Shown one piece after another: positions 1 through 10,190 of a stretch of DNA of 64,000 nt. The notes beneath the pieces were generated by a model. The model was not told the origin of the DNA. It worked only from the letters and a program-made list of their open reading frames with translations, and did not search any database. The translations under genes were made by a program, and so were the position numbers. The DNA is from Callaeas wilsoni (lineage: Eukaryota > Chordata > Aves > Passeriformes > Callaeidae): assembly GCA_013398955.1 (NCBI GenBank), contig VWPU01002907.1:1-64000 (forward strand). Direction: 5' to 3'. The stretch's first letter is position 1. Each line of letters opens with the position of its first letter.

Positions 1-640
1 TTTTTATTAAAAAAATTAAATTTTCCCCATCCTCCCCGGCCTCAGTTTTGGGAAACAACGAGGAAGGCGCCGGGAATCGCATCGGGACACAAAGCGGTTC
101 TCAGCAAGGAGTGATGCTCCTTGCATCCCGCTGCAGGTCTCTGGAGGGGTCCAGCAGGTCGGGGGGGGTCACCGCCCCTCGGCACGACCCCCCCGGCAGC
201 CACCTGCATCCGTGTCCCCCTGCCCACCTCCCCCACCTCCAGGCCTGCGGTAATGCCGTTCCCCTTTGTGCTGCTCCTCTCCCGGGGCTGGAGCTTTCCC
301 CACCCAGCAGGGATGCGGGAAGCAGCCGTAAGGACAATGACACCTGGGGCCCCCCCGGCTGCTCCCCACGCGCGGTCCTGCTGGGGCCGACACCGGCAGT
401 GACCTTGGCCAAATCCCCCCGTCCCGGAGGAGCGATCGGCAGCGCCGCGGGGGGAGGAAGCACAGTGACACAGATATTAATTATTCACGGGACCCAACTG
501 GGTGATCGCCGGTTCGCGCGTGGTGAAGCAAGACAGGAATGCGCCGCCAGCCCCGCGCCGTGGGAAAACGCCGCTCTGATCAACACAAAGGCACGTGGAA
601 GCACGCTGGGATGTGCTGGAGGAGCTGGGTGGGCCGGACA
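1..640. other. GC/CpG-rich non-coding stretch, possible weak CpG island
   Basis: After a short AT-rich start, bases 50-600 are rich in C and G and hold many CpG dinucleotides, densest at about 420-590. Long open frames exist on both strands, including one running from 48 to 992. Their translations are low-complexity (Pro, Gly, Ser, Ala, Arg) and match no family I recognise, as expected where GC-rich DNA has few stop codons. The stretch may be a small CpG island or GC-rich intron. No TATA box, splice-flanked exon or polyadenylation signal that I trust is visible. Confidence 0.4.
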
Positions 641-901
641 GAGCCGTAGGGCAGCAGCAGCATCCCTACACATCCCACTGCTGGAAGGTGCAGAGCACCG
701 GGAGCTCGGTGGCTCTTGGCTGCCCGGCCCTGCCCGCAGGTGTGTGGCACTGCCAGGTGAGCGATTGCATCATCTCTTGTTCCTGCAGGAGCCCGTGGAT
801 GCCGACAAGTGCCCTTTGGGATGGGACAGCCCCACCTTCACCCACCACCCGGTCCAGGCTGCCAGTCCTTCTCCAGCACAGTATTTAGGAGATGCCTACA
901 A

Positions 902-1058
902 GGGAAACACTGCCCAGCATAGCTGCTGTGGGATAATTATTCTGCAATCACTCGCTGCTCTTCCCCCATACCCATCCCCTTCTCAGAAATAAACGGGACT
1001 TCATTCCTGCATAATAATATAATTATTATTCCCCAGCAGCTCTGCTGCGCCATTTCCC
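902..1058. repeat. Long imperfect inverted repeat (foldback)
   Basis: The left arm (902-946) contains AGCTGCTGTGGGATAATTAT. The reverse complement of the right arm (1008-1058) contains AGCTGCTGGGGAATAATAAT. The match extends outwards to a shared GGGAAA and inwards to a shared TGCA, with small indels. About 61 bases separate the arms, so a transcript of either strand could fold into a long imperfect hairpin. It could be a foldback element remnant or a chance structure. I see no match to a named repeat. Confidence 0.6.
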
Positions 1059-1059
1059 C

Positions 1060-1800
1060 CACGGAGACAAACCCTTCTGAGATCTGCTTTCCATAATCGC
1101 CGCCAGCCTGTCGCTCCCCGCGGGACCAGAGGGTCCCTCTGATCGGGGGAACACAGCTGGCAGGGAGGCAGGAGGGTTTGCTGAGCCACTGTCTCCTCCA
1201 GCAGTTCACACAATGTTATTGTCTGTGGGAAGAGGAAGAAGAAGCCAAGCAGAGGAAAGATTAAGGAAAGAGATGCCTGGAACAAAAAAAATTCATAAGT
1301 TTTAAACAGAAGTTGCACAGCCTCAGCAGCCAAAGGATGGACCCTGTGCCCACCTCTCAGCTCAGGGCTGCTTCCCCCAAGGGCTGGCACAGCACAGGCT
1401 GCCAGATCTGCTCATCTGGTTCCCAAAATATGACATTGTCCCCTCTGCTTGGGAGGAGCAGTTAAGCATGTCAGCCCTTCATCTCTTTATCCTCAGGTGG
1501 CCCTCCGCTATCACCCCAACAAAGGCAGGAGACAGGAAGATCCTGGCAGTGCCAGAGGTCCTTGGGCATCCTTAACCCAGCAGGACCCATGAAAAAGGAC
1601 TGGCCACCACTTGGAGGTGGGATCACATGCAAAAACAGACTCCATCTGCCCAGCTGGCTGATTTCAGTGCTGAATTATTATGAGAATCATTACAAAGAGC
1701 CACAACAATAAAATCTACTGTCTCTGCCACGTTGTGGGTACACACAACGCAGAGCCTTCATGGTAATGCCACATCCCAGTGGCAGCAGCGGTGGAAAACC
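1060..1800. other. Gene-free stretch, nothing recognised
   Basis: This is mixed-composition sequence. The overlapping open frames on both strands have no recognisable domains. No repeat family or RNA gene was recognised. Confidence 0.55.
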
Positions 1801-1879
1801 TGAGGGATGAATTCCCACCTAGGTGGAAACCACTGCCAGCCCCCCAGGCTGCCAGGAGAAGGCTGGGTTGAAAGCTGGA

Positions 1880-1966
1880 GAAAGACTGTGGGAGATGCTG
1901 GGCGAAGGCGATGGAAAATGTTGGATAAAGGGGTGGAGGATGCTGGTGAAGGGACTGGAGAATGGC
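1880..1966. repeat. Degenerate tandem repeat, about 45-bp period, two copies
   Basis: GATGCTGG recurs at 1894 and 1939, each time followed by a similar purine-rich GAAGG...GGA(A/G)AATG tail, giving a period of 45 bases. The copies are well diverged. This looks like an old minisatellite remnant just upstream of the much cleaner 128-bp duplication. Confidence 0.45.
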
Positions 1967-2153
1967 ACGTCCCAGGCCCGGGCAGGGACAGTTCCGCAGG
2001 ACCGGCCGCTCCCCCTGTTGATGTCACACAGAGTTGCAAGTGCTCCGCAGCCCAGAGCACCGGACCCAAACCATCCCTGGCCGAACCCAAAAACCCAAGC
2101 GCCCGAAAAACCGGTGGCTGCTTTCAAGAGCGTTCAGCTGGAGCTGCCAAAGG

Positions 2154-2417
2154 CACAGAGGAGACCTGTGCTGGCACCACACCCCCAAAATGCTCACGCT
2201 TCCCTTCTTTCTGTGTTTCCATTTTGCAATGAGGAGGGGAGTAATGCATATGTGAGCAGGAGGGATCCCGGGGGAACAAGCCACAGAGGAGACTTGTGCT
2301 GGCACCACACCCCCAAAATGCTCACGCTTCCCCTCTTTTTGTGTTTCCATTTTGCAATGAGGAGGGGAGTAATGCATATGTGAGCAGGAGGGATCCCGGG
2401 GGAACAAGCCACAGAGG
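2154..2417. repeat. 128-bp tandem duplication (two units plus an 8-bp start of a third)
   Basis: Unit 1 is 2154-2281 and unit 2 is 2282-2409. The unit start CACAGAGG appears again at 2410-2417. The two units have the same length and differ by only three substitutions that I can count (at about 2166, 2205 and 2211 in unit 1), so the duplication is recent or has been homogenised. Each unit contains CATTTTGCAATGAGGAGGGG and GGATCCCGGGGGAACAAGCC. Open frames cross the repeat in both directions, but 128 is not a multiple of three and there is no sign of coding selection. Confidence 0.93.
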
Positions 2418-2429
2418 CCAGGTCGCATG

Positions 2430-2770
2430 CAGGCAGCCCAGCCTCCATGCCTGCTTTTTCCATAAGTTTTAAGGGAATATACATTCTCCCAAGAATTGTT
2501 CCTATTCCATCAAATCAGCAAGATTTCCTTCCCCAGTGGAAAGTTTCCATCAGATATTTAGCAACCAGCTCTTTCTCTGACCTATTTGCAAGCCCCAAGC
2601 CACTCTCCACCACCCACTACTTGAAAGCTTTGATAATTCAATGAGATGTTAATTCTGACATACAGCATAACTCTCGATACAAAAACTTCTCTTGTTTTTG
2701 TTTTTTTTTTTTAATTATCATTAATTGCAATGCAGGAGTAATGTATCTTATGCACAGACTTCGCATTCCA
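2430..2770. other. Gene-free stretch with a poly-T tract
   Basis: AT-rich sequence with a T-run at about 2700-2712, followed by TTAATTATCATTAATTGC-like homeodomain-type sites. No gene or recognised repeat. Confidence 0.5.
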
Positions 2771-2774
2771 AGCA

Positions 2775-3090
2775 CTCAGCAGCATTTTGCTGCACAACTC
2801 CCATTAAGTCAACGTGTATTAAGTGGGTTTTGACAGTTCTGTGTGCTCTGGGGTGAGCAAAGCCCAGAAAAGACAAGGCAGCACAACTCTGCGTGGGGAT
2901 TGAGGCACAGGGCTGAGTCCAGCCTGGTCCACACATGGAGGTGTCAGCATACATGTGCTTAAAACACACTGCAAAAGGCCACCGTCACTTTTAAGCACAT
3001 CAAGATCATCTTTTAGGGCAAAATTCTGCTCTAAATGCAGAAGGTTGTTAGTGAGATCTCATGTGCTTTATCAGGGCACATGGCCTGTGA
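2775..3090. repeat. Possible ancient amniote interspersed repeat, heavily decayed
   Basis: Phrases such as CAACTCCCATTAAGTCAACG, TTTTAAGCACATCAAG and GGGCAAAATTCTGCTCT resemble old repeats that I remember as common in turtle and crocodile genomes. Part of the stretch (2989-3008) recurs with two mismatches at 4385-4404. The family name cannot be fixed by eye, and the boundaries are approximate. Confidence 0.35.
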
Positions 3091-4340
3091 GACTGAGCCG
3101 TGCACAATGCTGGAAACTTTTCCACCTTCATTTAAGAGCCCGGCTCAGTGGGTTTTTGCAGGGTTTGCCCCTGAGCAGGGTGCCCTCCACTCCCTTGGCA
3201 GAGCCCTGTCAGACATTGCCCTGATTCAAGGGAGATCAATATATTCTTTAGGCTGCACTTCTTCTGTGAATATTTTCATTATTCCATACGCATATTTATC
3301 ATTAATTTAAATCATCAAATAAAGAGTGATTGGAAGTTGAAATCCCCAGGAGCATCTCTACAAACCTTGTCATGAGACAGAGGAACTGACAAAGCACGAG
3401 CAGAAGCCTTGGCTCTATTTTCCTTGCTAGAGCCAAGTAAAGAGCACGTGTGTTGGAAAACAAATAATTTTTATAAATCTTTCTGTTTTCATGACCAGGC
3501 CAACATTAACAACAAGAAGGTGATAGTTAGAGTGCAGAACCCCCTGCCTTCATCTCCTCCTTCATCTATTTTAAAAATAAAACACCTTCTCTGTGGTTGC
3601 TTTGGAGCAGCAGCCTTGCCTGAGCTGAGCGCACGCATTGCCTACATTTATCCTCTGATTTGAATATAAATGAAAGTGAGCGAGTTAAAAACAGAGCCCG
3701 AGGAGTTGTCTCTGCAGGCCTACAGCTGCTGGTGGCAGGGCTGGGCGGGCAGAGGCCTGGAGCCTTGCCTTGGTGTGCAGGAGGAGCGTCCACAGCATCA
3801 CCGAGCTTCCAAAGGCGACAAATTCCTCCTCCACTGGGTCCAGCTCCCTCACACACTGGGCTCGTGGGGAATTTGCCCTTGTACATGTCTCTGAAGCAAT
3901 GATGTTGCTTTAAAGGTGAGCCCAGGAGAAGCCTGTCACTGCAGTGCTGAGCATCCCTCCCTCCAGCTCCCTGCAAATCCACCCAGGAGGAGCCTTGGAT
4001 CCCGGGCGTGGATGGGAAGGGACATGCCTTTGCCCTGGCCATCAGCCCCCTGCGGCTGCTGCAGCCTCACACATCTTTTTTATCTGCACAAAGCACTGCA
4101 GGGATGAAACAGGGAACAGTTGCTGTCCTTCTTGCACCTTCCCAGACAGCAGCAAACGTCCCAGCCCTGGTGAACGGCGCTGCAAACGCTGTGTGCTGCA
4201 GCCACCACCACTCCTACATGAGCATAAACAAACCTGGCACTGGCACAGGTCTGCTGTCACCTCAAATCAATGCAATCAGCTGCCAGACCACCCTCTCTTT
4301 CCAGGGGGACATCAGCAGGACATGGTGGGGGTATGTGGAC
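3091..4340. other. Gene-free stretch
   Basis: No convincing exon or named repeat. Overlapping open frames on both strands at about 3566-4346 give unrelated, unrecognised translations. Confidence 0.5.
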
Positions 4341-4344
4341 CACT

Positions 4345-4445
4345 AACAGGTCCCAATTCTACACAGATTTAAAGAGCAGCTTAATTTTAAGCACGTCAAG
4401 GTCACACAAATTTAAAGCTAAGCTCCTTTTCACATCAAAAGTGCC
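4345..4445. repeat. Possible ancient amniote interspersed repeat, second copy
   Basis: CAGGTCCCAATTCTACACAG, followed about 20 bases later by TTAATTTTAAGCACGTCAAG, resembles a decayed copy of an old amniote element with the core 'cttaactttaagcacgtg'. It shares an 18/20 match with 2989-3008. This is recognition from memory only. Confidence 0.35.
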
Positions 4446-6985
4446 CTACAAATGCAAAACACAGAATAAGTTGGCTAATGTATATGTTTATTGCTGTTCT
4501 CTGAGAGGTTGGATCAGGAAGGGTCAGGCTCTGCACTGCTGACTCAGAGTGCTTGGAAAGTACAATTTCTCTTGCACAGGAAATTGTGGCGCTTTCAGAT
4601 GTGTTTTCATTTCCAAATCCTCCTGTCCATCCCAAATGTGCTGGAAAAAGCTTTCAGAAGCATCGATGGGGAAGGATGGCTCTGCTGTGTGACTGGAAGC
4701 GTGGCATGGGAAGGTGCTGTGGGTGCCACTGGAGCCCAGCGCTGCCAGGGCACAGCCAGGGACCAGCAGCTTCTTCATGTGGAAGATTTAAATGGTATCA
4801 ATTTGAGTGGTAATGTCAAAACTAAACTGAACAATTTGTTGAAATTAAATGCTTTGGAGGAAAAAATTATCCTCTGAAGGTCAAAATGAATGGCTCCGAT
4901 TTTTTTTCCCATCAATAGTTTCCTTCGTGTTCCCACAAAATGGGTTGATTTCAGCAAAGCTGTGCTTGCCAATGAAGATAATTTCCACTGAAACCGTTTC
5001 TATCCTTCCTGCTGCCAAAGAGCTCTGCCTGCAGCTGAGCACCTCACAGATCTACAAGTGGGGCATATTTCCTCTCCAGTGCAGCCCCCAGCATCGCCCT
5101 GGACCCCTCTCCCCAGTCCCTGGCTCTGGGGACACTGGGATGTTGAGGGGCATCCCTCCATGGCAGGTGCTTTCTGCTCCCCTTTTTACTCCTGATTATT
5201 TCTGCAAATGTGGGTCACAAAACAGAGACAGCCCTGACACTCGGTAGGAGCAGAAGAGCATCCCTTCAAAGAAGATTTAGAAAAGCGGTGTGGGAAGGGT
5301 TTCTGTAGTGCTCATCTACAGAAGAGAGCAGCAAATCCTCTCCTCTGATGGCAGATCGTGAAGGCAAGTCCTTGAGCGTGAAACACTGAGCTACCAGTGA
5401 TTATACGATTCCTTTGAAAAAGGGCTTTTCTTCCTGATCCCTTTCACAAATCTCCTGCTATTACCCACCCTAAAGCACTGGTAACACTTGCAATCTCTTG
5501 CTTTCTGCCACAGACAGACGTTTCGCCTTTCACTCACTTTCACTCAGGTCTTTTTCACTGAACATTGAAAGCATGTTATTACCTGGGACATGGGGAGGGA
5601 GGGGATTAGGGATTGAGAGGCCTGTCCACATTAGACAGGCTATTAGCTATTCCCACATTGCCTAAGGCAAGGGACTGACCACACCGAGCCAGCTGCTGTC
5701 CTCAGAGCCCAAACTCCCCCCTAAAACACTCGAGGTGTTTGATTCTTTCCTCGTGTTTGTTGCAACGATTCCCCAGGAGGCTCCAGCAAGGCTGGGGCTC
5801 ATCCTGACTCCTGGCAGTGACCAGTGCTGGAGCATCGCACAAGGAGCAGGGCTGGGGGACACGGCTGGAGCTGGGAAATGCAGCCCAGCCAAGGACAGTG
5901 TTGGGGACAACATGCTGTCAGTGTTTGACCTTTTCAGCTGCCAAACCCTGTAACCCCTGAATAATTCAGGAATATGTCAGTGTGAAGGCAGGACACAAGG
6001 TCCTCGATATTCCCAGGGGTGCAGGTGGGACATTGAGTGACCATTTGGGCTCTAACCCTGGACAGTCCATCAGCCAACAAAGCAAAACCCTTTATTTCTG
6101 CTTCTCCACCAAGTGCTGGGGTCTGATCTTCCTTGCTGCAACGAGAACCCACAACCTGGCACCACCACATCCCAAAATCCAACTGGTCCCAGCTGCTGGG
6201 AGAGGGCTGGGTGTGAGGAGCCTGGGAGGAGGCAGGGGCTGGGCTGAGGCAGTGGGAACAGGGCCAGGAACGGCAGCAAGGGCGGGAGCGCAGAGGAAGG
6301 GGCCTTCCCATTGTCCAGAACAAAGGACCAGATGTGCACCCCGGGTAGGGAAAATCACACCCTCCCACAGCCAGATCTGGCGTTTGCACTCAGAAGGGCC
6401 TCAAGGCTGTCGTTAGGAGTGTGTTCTACACCAGCACAGCTAAACCCCCTCTCAAACTCCTGTCATTAATTCGGGACAGCAACTCCTCCACCCATTTCCA
6501 GAGGGTTATTCTGACTGACCATACCTGGCCCGCTGCTCCACACCTGCAGGTATCTCGGTCAAGGGGGTTGCTCTTCCTTGTCTCTGATTTATTTTTTTTC
6601 TTAAAAGCCAGTAAGTAAAATCAATCTCATGATGGATTTTTTTTTTCCTTTCTTTTCTTCACTTCATCCTTGCTCCCGAGTTAACATTCTTCATTAGTCC
6701 TGCTCAGGAACTTGGTGGATAAGCCCAAAGACATGTGCTAGTGCATCTTTTGGGATGCCACTGCAATGCTGAGTGTATCCACACAATCATTTCAACCCAA
6801 TAATCTCCACATTAAGCTCCAGCCATTCAGTGCTAACTTGTGCCTTAGCTAACACAGGTCTTTTCCAGTCTTCATTTTCAGACACTGAGACTGAAAAAAA
6901 CCACCCTTTTCCTTTGAATTTGTTCCAAAATGTTGGACCTGTTGGGGTTTTTCTTAAACAATGAAGGTGATTAATTTCCAGTTTG
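4446..6985. other. Gene-free stretch
   Basis: No supportable gene. A perfect 7-bp stem (GCCTGTC / GACAGGC, 7-base loop) lies at 5620-5640. T-rich runs occur at about 6588-6660. Open frames on both strands at 5934-6416 mirror each other and match nothing I recognise. Confidence 0.5.
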
Positions 6986-6989
6986 ACTT

Positions 6990-7480
6990 CATCTGGCTCT
7001 TGCTTCCAGCCATCCGTGGTTTTTCCCCTGCTAAATTACAGATCCTGCAATGCCCGGTCTTTTCTCCTCTGAAGGTATTTATACACTGTCATCAAGTCAC
7101 CTCTCAACCTCTTTTTTTAATAATGCAAACAGATGGAGGTCTTTAAGTTCTCTCCCCTGTAAAGCTGTTTCTCCAGTCTTTCAATCATTTTTGTAGCGCT
7201 TTTCAACACTCTCCAACACCCACTCTCAAATGGAGACACCTGAACTGGATGCAAAATTCCTGAATCAGTCTCCGCAGCCCCACACAAAGGTAAAATCCTC
7301 TCCCAGCACCTACTCACTCTTTCCACTCTCACACATTCAGGAATCTCATTCAGTCTTTTGCCTGTAACACCGCACATTGCCAGGCAGCTTCCATCGAGCT
7401 GCTGCTCCACTATGGTCCTGGCTCGACTCCTTATGCAGAACCAAACCAGCCAAAGCATCCCCTTTGCTAAAACTGGAGCT
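6990..7480 (-). repeat. Ancient CR1 LINE fragment, 3' region
   Basis: Read on the plus strand, this shows the antisense of a CR1 3' coding end: TCATCAAGTCACCTCTCAAC, CAGTCTTTCAATCATTTTTG, then GGAGACACCTGAACTGGATG, AAAGGTAAAATCCTCTCC and TCCACTATGGTCCTGGC, in the order expected of old CR1 copies. Divergence is high and small indels are common, so this is an old insertion, clearly older than the copies at 15.9 and 28.3 kb. The reverse-transcriptase frame is broken and no intact ORF remains. Confidence 0.82.
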
Positions 7481-8985
7481 CCTTCTTCATTCCTAAGTGT
7501 TCCTCCCTGAACTGCTCCAATTTCTCATGTATTCAGGCCACAACAGCATCTTTTGGACTTCTACTGTAAGTGCCTGGTTTGCTAAACACTGGACACAGAA
7601 CCTGGGAAAAGGGAGATTTTTCTTGCATCAGATGTTATAATTTCCCTGATTTCTCTCTTTGCCTGTTCCCTGTCATCACCACTCCGGGGTTTTGGTCCTT
7701 CAGGCTGGCAGACATCCATCCACAACTGGGCTCAAGTCTGAGGACCCTTCCAGAGCAGAGGATGGGGCCAGCTGGCCACAGCTGGCTCATACCCAGGTGC
7801 CACATGAGCTGACACCGTGACCAAGTGACAGCTCTGGGAGCTCTGGTAGCCCCAACCTCGTGCCATTTCCCTGGCCAGGTTTCAAAACACGTCAGCACTG
7901 GTAAAAGGGACAGATTTTCAGCACAGGCACTCCGTGTGGCCAAACTCTTCCGAGCAAAGTAGCTGCCAACATCACACCCAGAGCTCCTGAGAGCTCAAAT
8001 ATCTGAAATTACTCTCCTCCCAGTCTTTTCCTTCCCTGGTTCAGCATTGCAGCTACTTTTCCATCTGGGAACGACTGCCTGTCAGCACCCTCTGGGATGG
8101 AGCATGGTCACTTACAAGCTGTGTTATGGGGTAGTTTTACAGGAATTTAAATAACACGCTGGGAAAAAAATGCTTCTGCTAGCAATTCCCCCCTCCTTAA
8201 CCAGCAGGTGATTTCTCTGTGGCAAACATCTCTTCTGTGGGAGGAAGATCACCAGCTGGGATGGGATTTTTCCTTGGGGAAGTAGCTAAACTTTTGGGAA
8301 GCAATGCGAGGCTTGGCCTGGGGCCAGCCCTGGTGAGGCTGAGCTCGGGTGGGCAGGGGCAGGCAGGCAGAGATGCAGCTGCTGACCACTGCATGTCAGT
8401 GTTGCTCCACACAGCCCGTCCAGCTGTGCAACATCTGCCGCCTGCCGGCGCGGCTCCGCTGGCACCCAAAGCACCATGAATTTGCAGGAACGGGGCTCTG
8501 GGGACAACGTGACGGCACGTTCCGGACAGAGGGATGGTCCTCCTTGCGTGGCACGATGGGGCAATGGTGCCCAGCCCCTCCTGAGGGCTCGGGGGTCAGA
8601 ATTGCGTCCCTGGGCCAGGAGGCCAGCAAGTATCTACAAACTGTGGCCCTGGGGTGCAGCAGGAACACTTTTCATCCCCTTCTGAGCCCCAAGCCACACA
8701 CAGCACCCCTCAAAACCCCAACACAGCATCTAGTACGGCTGCAAGTATAAAGGATTACCTAACGTTTCCACTCCTGGTTTCCACAGGGGCCAGGTTCAGA
8801 AGACAAAGCCAGCTCTTGGGACATTGCCCTCATTCCCTGTCACTGTGCTGGTGTATCCCTGGTGTCACCCATGGAATGGCAGTGCCAGGGCCCGTGGTCA
8901 CTGCTGGGCTCCCCAGTGTAGCAGCCTGCCTTCACGGCTCAGCCGGTGCCATGCAGAGCATCCCACTGGGAATGAGCATGGCTGC
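7481..8985. other. Gene-free stretch
   Basis: No exon, RNA gene or clear repeat recognised. Overlapping open frames at 8197-8750 on both strands give unrelated low-information translations. Confidence 0.5.
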
Positions 8986-9242
8986 CTGTCTTGGTTTGAA
9001 AGACAAGTGTCTGCCAAGGAAGGCGGGAACCTCCTTGGGATGGAAAATATGACCGCCTTCCCTCCAAATCATTTTAACTTTGAAATTAAAGGGCTTTCAG
9101 GCGAAGATGGGAAAAAGAATAACAGTTTTTATTAGTGTATAGATATCTAACAAGGCGAACAAGCACCAACCCCCAGCCCCCAGCGCAGGGCCAGCCTTCT
9201 CTCGGCCGCAGCACCTCCCCTGCGCTGCAGTTCCGCTCACAG

Positions 9243-9255
9243 CCGCCAGGGGCGC
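9243..9255 (+). promoter_or_regulatory. CTCF-like motif, one base short
   Basis: CCGCCAGGGGCGC followed by TG resembles the CTCF core CCACCAGGGGGCGC but lacks one G in the run. It lies 58 bases upstream of a better match in the same orientation, within the CpG-rich part of the LTR. Occupancy is unknown. Confidence 0.4.
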
Positions 9256-9300
9256 TGCTGGCTCCCGGCCGGGCAGGGCGGGCCCCATGATCGCCCCGCG

Positions 9301-9314
9301 CCTGCAGGGGGCGC
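9301..9314 (+). promoter_or_regulatory. CTCF-like motif, strong match
   Basis: CCTGCAGGGGGCGC, followed by TGTG, matches the CTCF core CCASYAGRKGGCRS at all but one position. It sits inside the CpG-rich body of the LTR, so the insertion may have brought in a CTCF site. Methylation of its CpG could block binding. Confidence 0.55.
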
Positions 9315-10040
9315 TGTGCCGCGAGCGCGGCCATTTCCCTCCCCTCATGGACAATGGCGGGCGCGGCCGGCAGAGGGGATGGAGAAGGGGCTCCCTTTAC
9401 AAACCCCCCGGGGCAGCCGGGCCTGGTGCCCCTCCGGATGGCGAGATGGGCAGCAGCAGGAACCTCGGGGTGGCAGCTGCAATGGCAGAGGGGAGCAGAC
9501 CCCGGGGCAGCAAACAACGTCTAGCAGAAACTCCGCAGCCCTAGCAGGAGCCACGGAGATCCCACAGACAGGACACGAGGTGTGGAGTTAAAGTGTAGCG
9601 AAAAACCCAAAGCAGCGGCAGAAAAGAGCGAGGCTGGGCAGCAGCAGCCGTGCTCCTGCAAACAGGCGGGAGACCCTTCCTCTGGGAAGGGGCCGAGGGT
9701 CAGGGTCCCCAGTGAGGTTGGGTGTTGGAAAGGCCACAACATTCCTGCACCAAACCCCACCTGTCTCCACTCCAATCCCGAGACAGAGCGAGGAGCCAAG
9801 GCCAGCTCCATGACCTCTGCCAGCCCAAATCTCGCTGTATCTCTGCACTTCCCAAGAGAAAGCCTCCCAGCTGAGAGGCTGCAGCCAGCTGCGCCCCTTG
9901 CCCACCACTTGGCTAGTTCTTTTGTCTCTTAACTATTGGTCATCCCCATCTCTTAGGCAACAAATGAGAGAAAATTCCCTGACAGAAAGAAAAGGAATAA
10001 AAGGAAAAATCCTAACCTCCAACACTCCTCTCAAAAACCG

Positions 10041-10145
10041 TCTGGTAATGCAGAACAGAGACAAAATCCCCACATCGTGATTAATTATTGCCAGGGTCAG
10101 CAGTGTGGGCAGCTCAACCCTCCCCATCAGTCTCATGGAGCTCCC
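10041..10145. other. AT-rich flank of the LTR
   Basis: Nothing recognised. The true LTR edge may fall in this interval. Confidence 0.35.
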
Positions 10146-10190
10146 TCTGAATTCAACAGTAATGAATTCAATAATAATGATTTCAATAAT
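10146..10190. repeat. Three tandem 15-bp units
   Basis: Three consecutive 15-base units read TCTGAATTCAACAGT, AATGAATTCAATAAT and AATGATTTCAATAAT. Units two and three differ at one base. It is a short AT-rich minisatellite. Confidence 0.75.

Larger units (their letters stand above)
8993..10040 (-). mobile_element. Degraded passerine-type endogenous retroviral LTR, probably solo
   Basis: The plus strand begins with TGTCTTGGTTTGAAAGACAA, the inverted 3' edge of an LTR ending in ...CCAAGACA. A little further in, the reverse complement reads CACTAATAAAAACTGTTATT, which supplies an AATAAA polyadenylation signal as expected of the R region. Inside lies a CpG-rich block (about 9180-9560), then sequence up to about 10040 including GGCAACAAATGAGAGAAAAT that also looks LTR-like. 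I recognise the 8993-9140 part well. The outer (5') boundary is uncertain and I found no target-site duplication. No gag, pol or env remnant is visible beside it, so a solo LTR is most likely. Confidence 0.65.

Noticed and set aside
48..992. 314-codon open frame on the plus strand
   Set aside because: It runs through GC-rich DNA and into the inverted repeat, has low-complexity composition, is opposed by minus-strand frames and shows no recognisable domain.
5620..5640. 7-bp stem-loop considered as a terminator
   Set aside because: Hairpin terminators are not used by vertebrate Pol II, and no adjacent transcript is evident.
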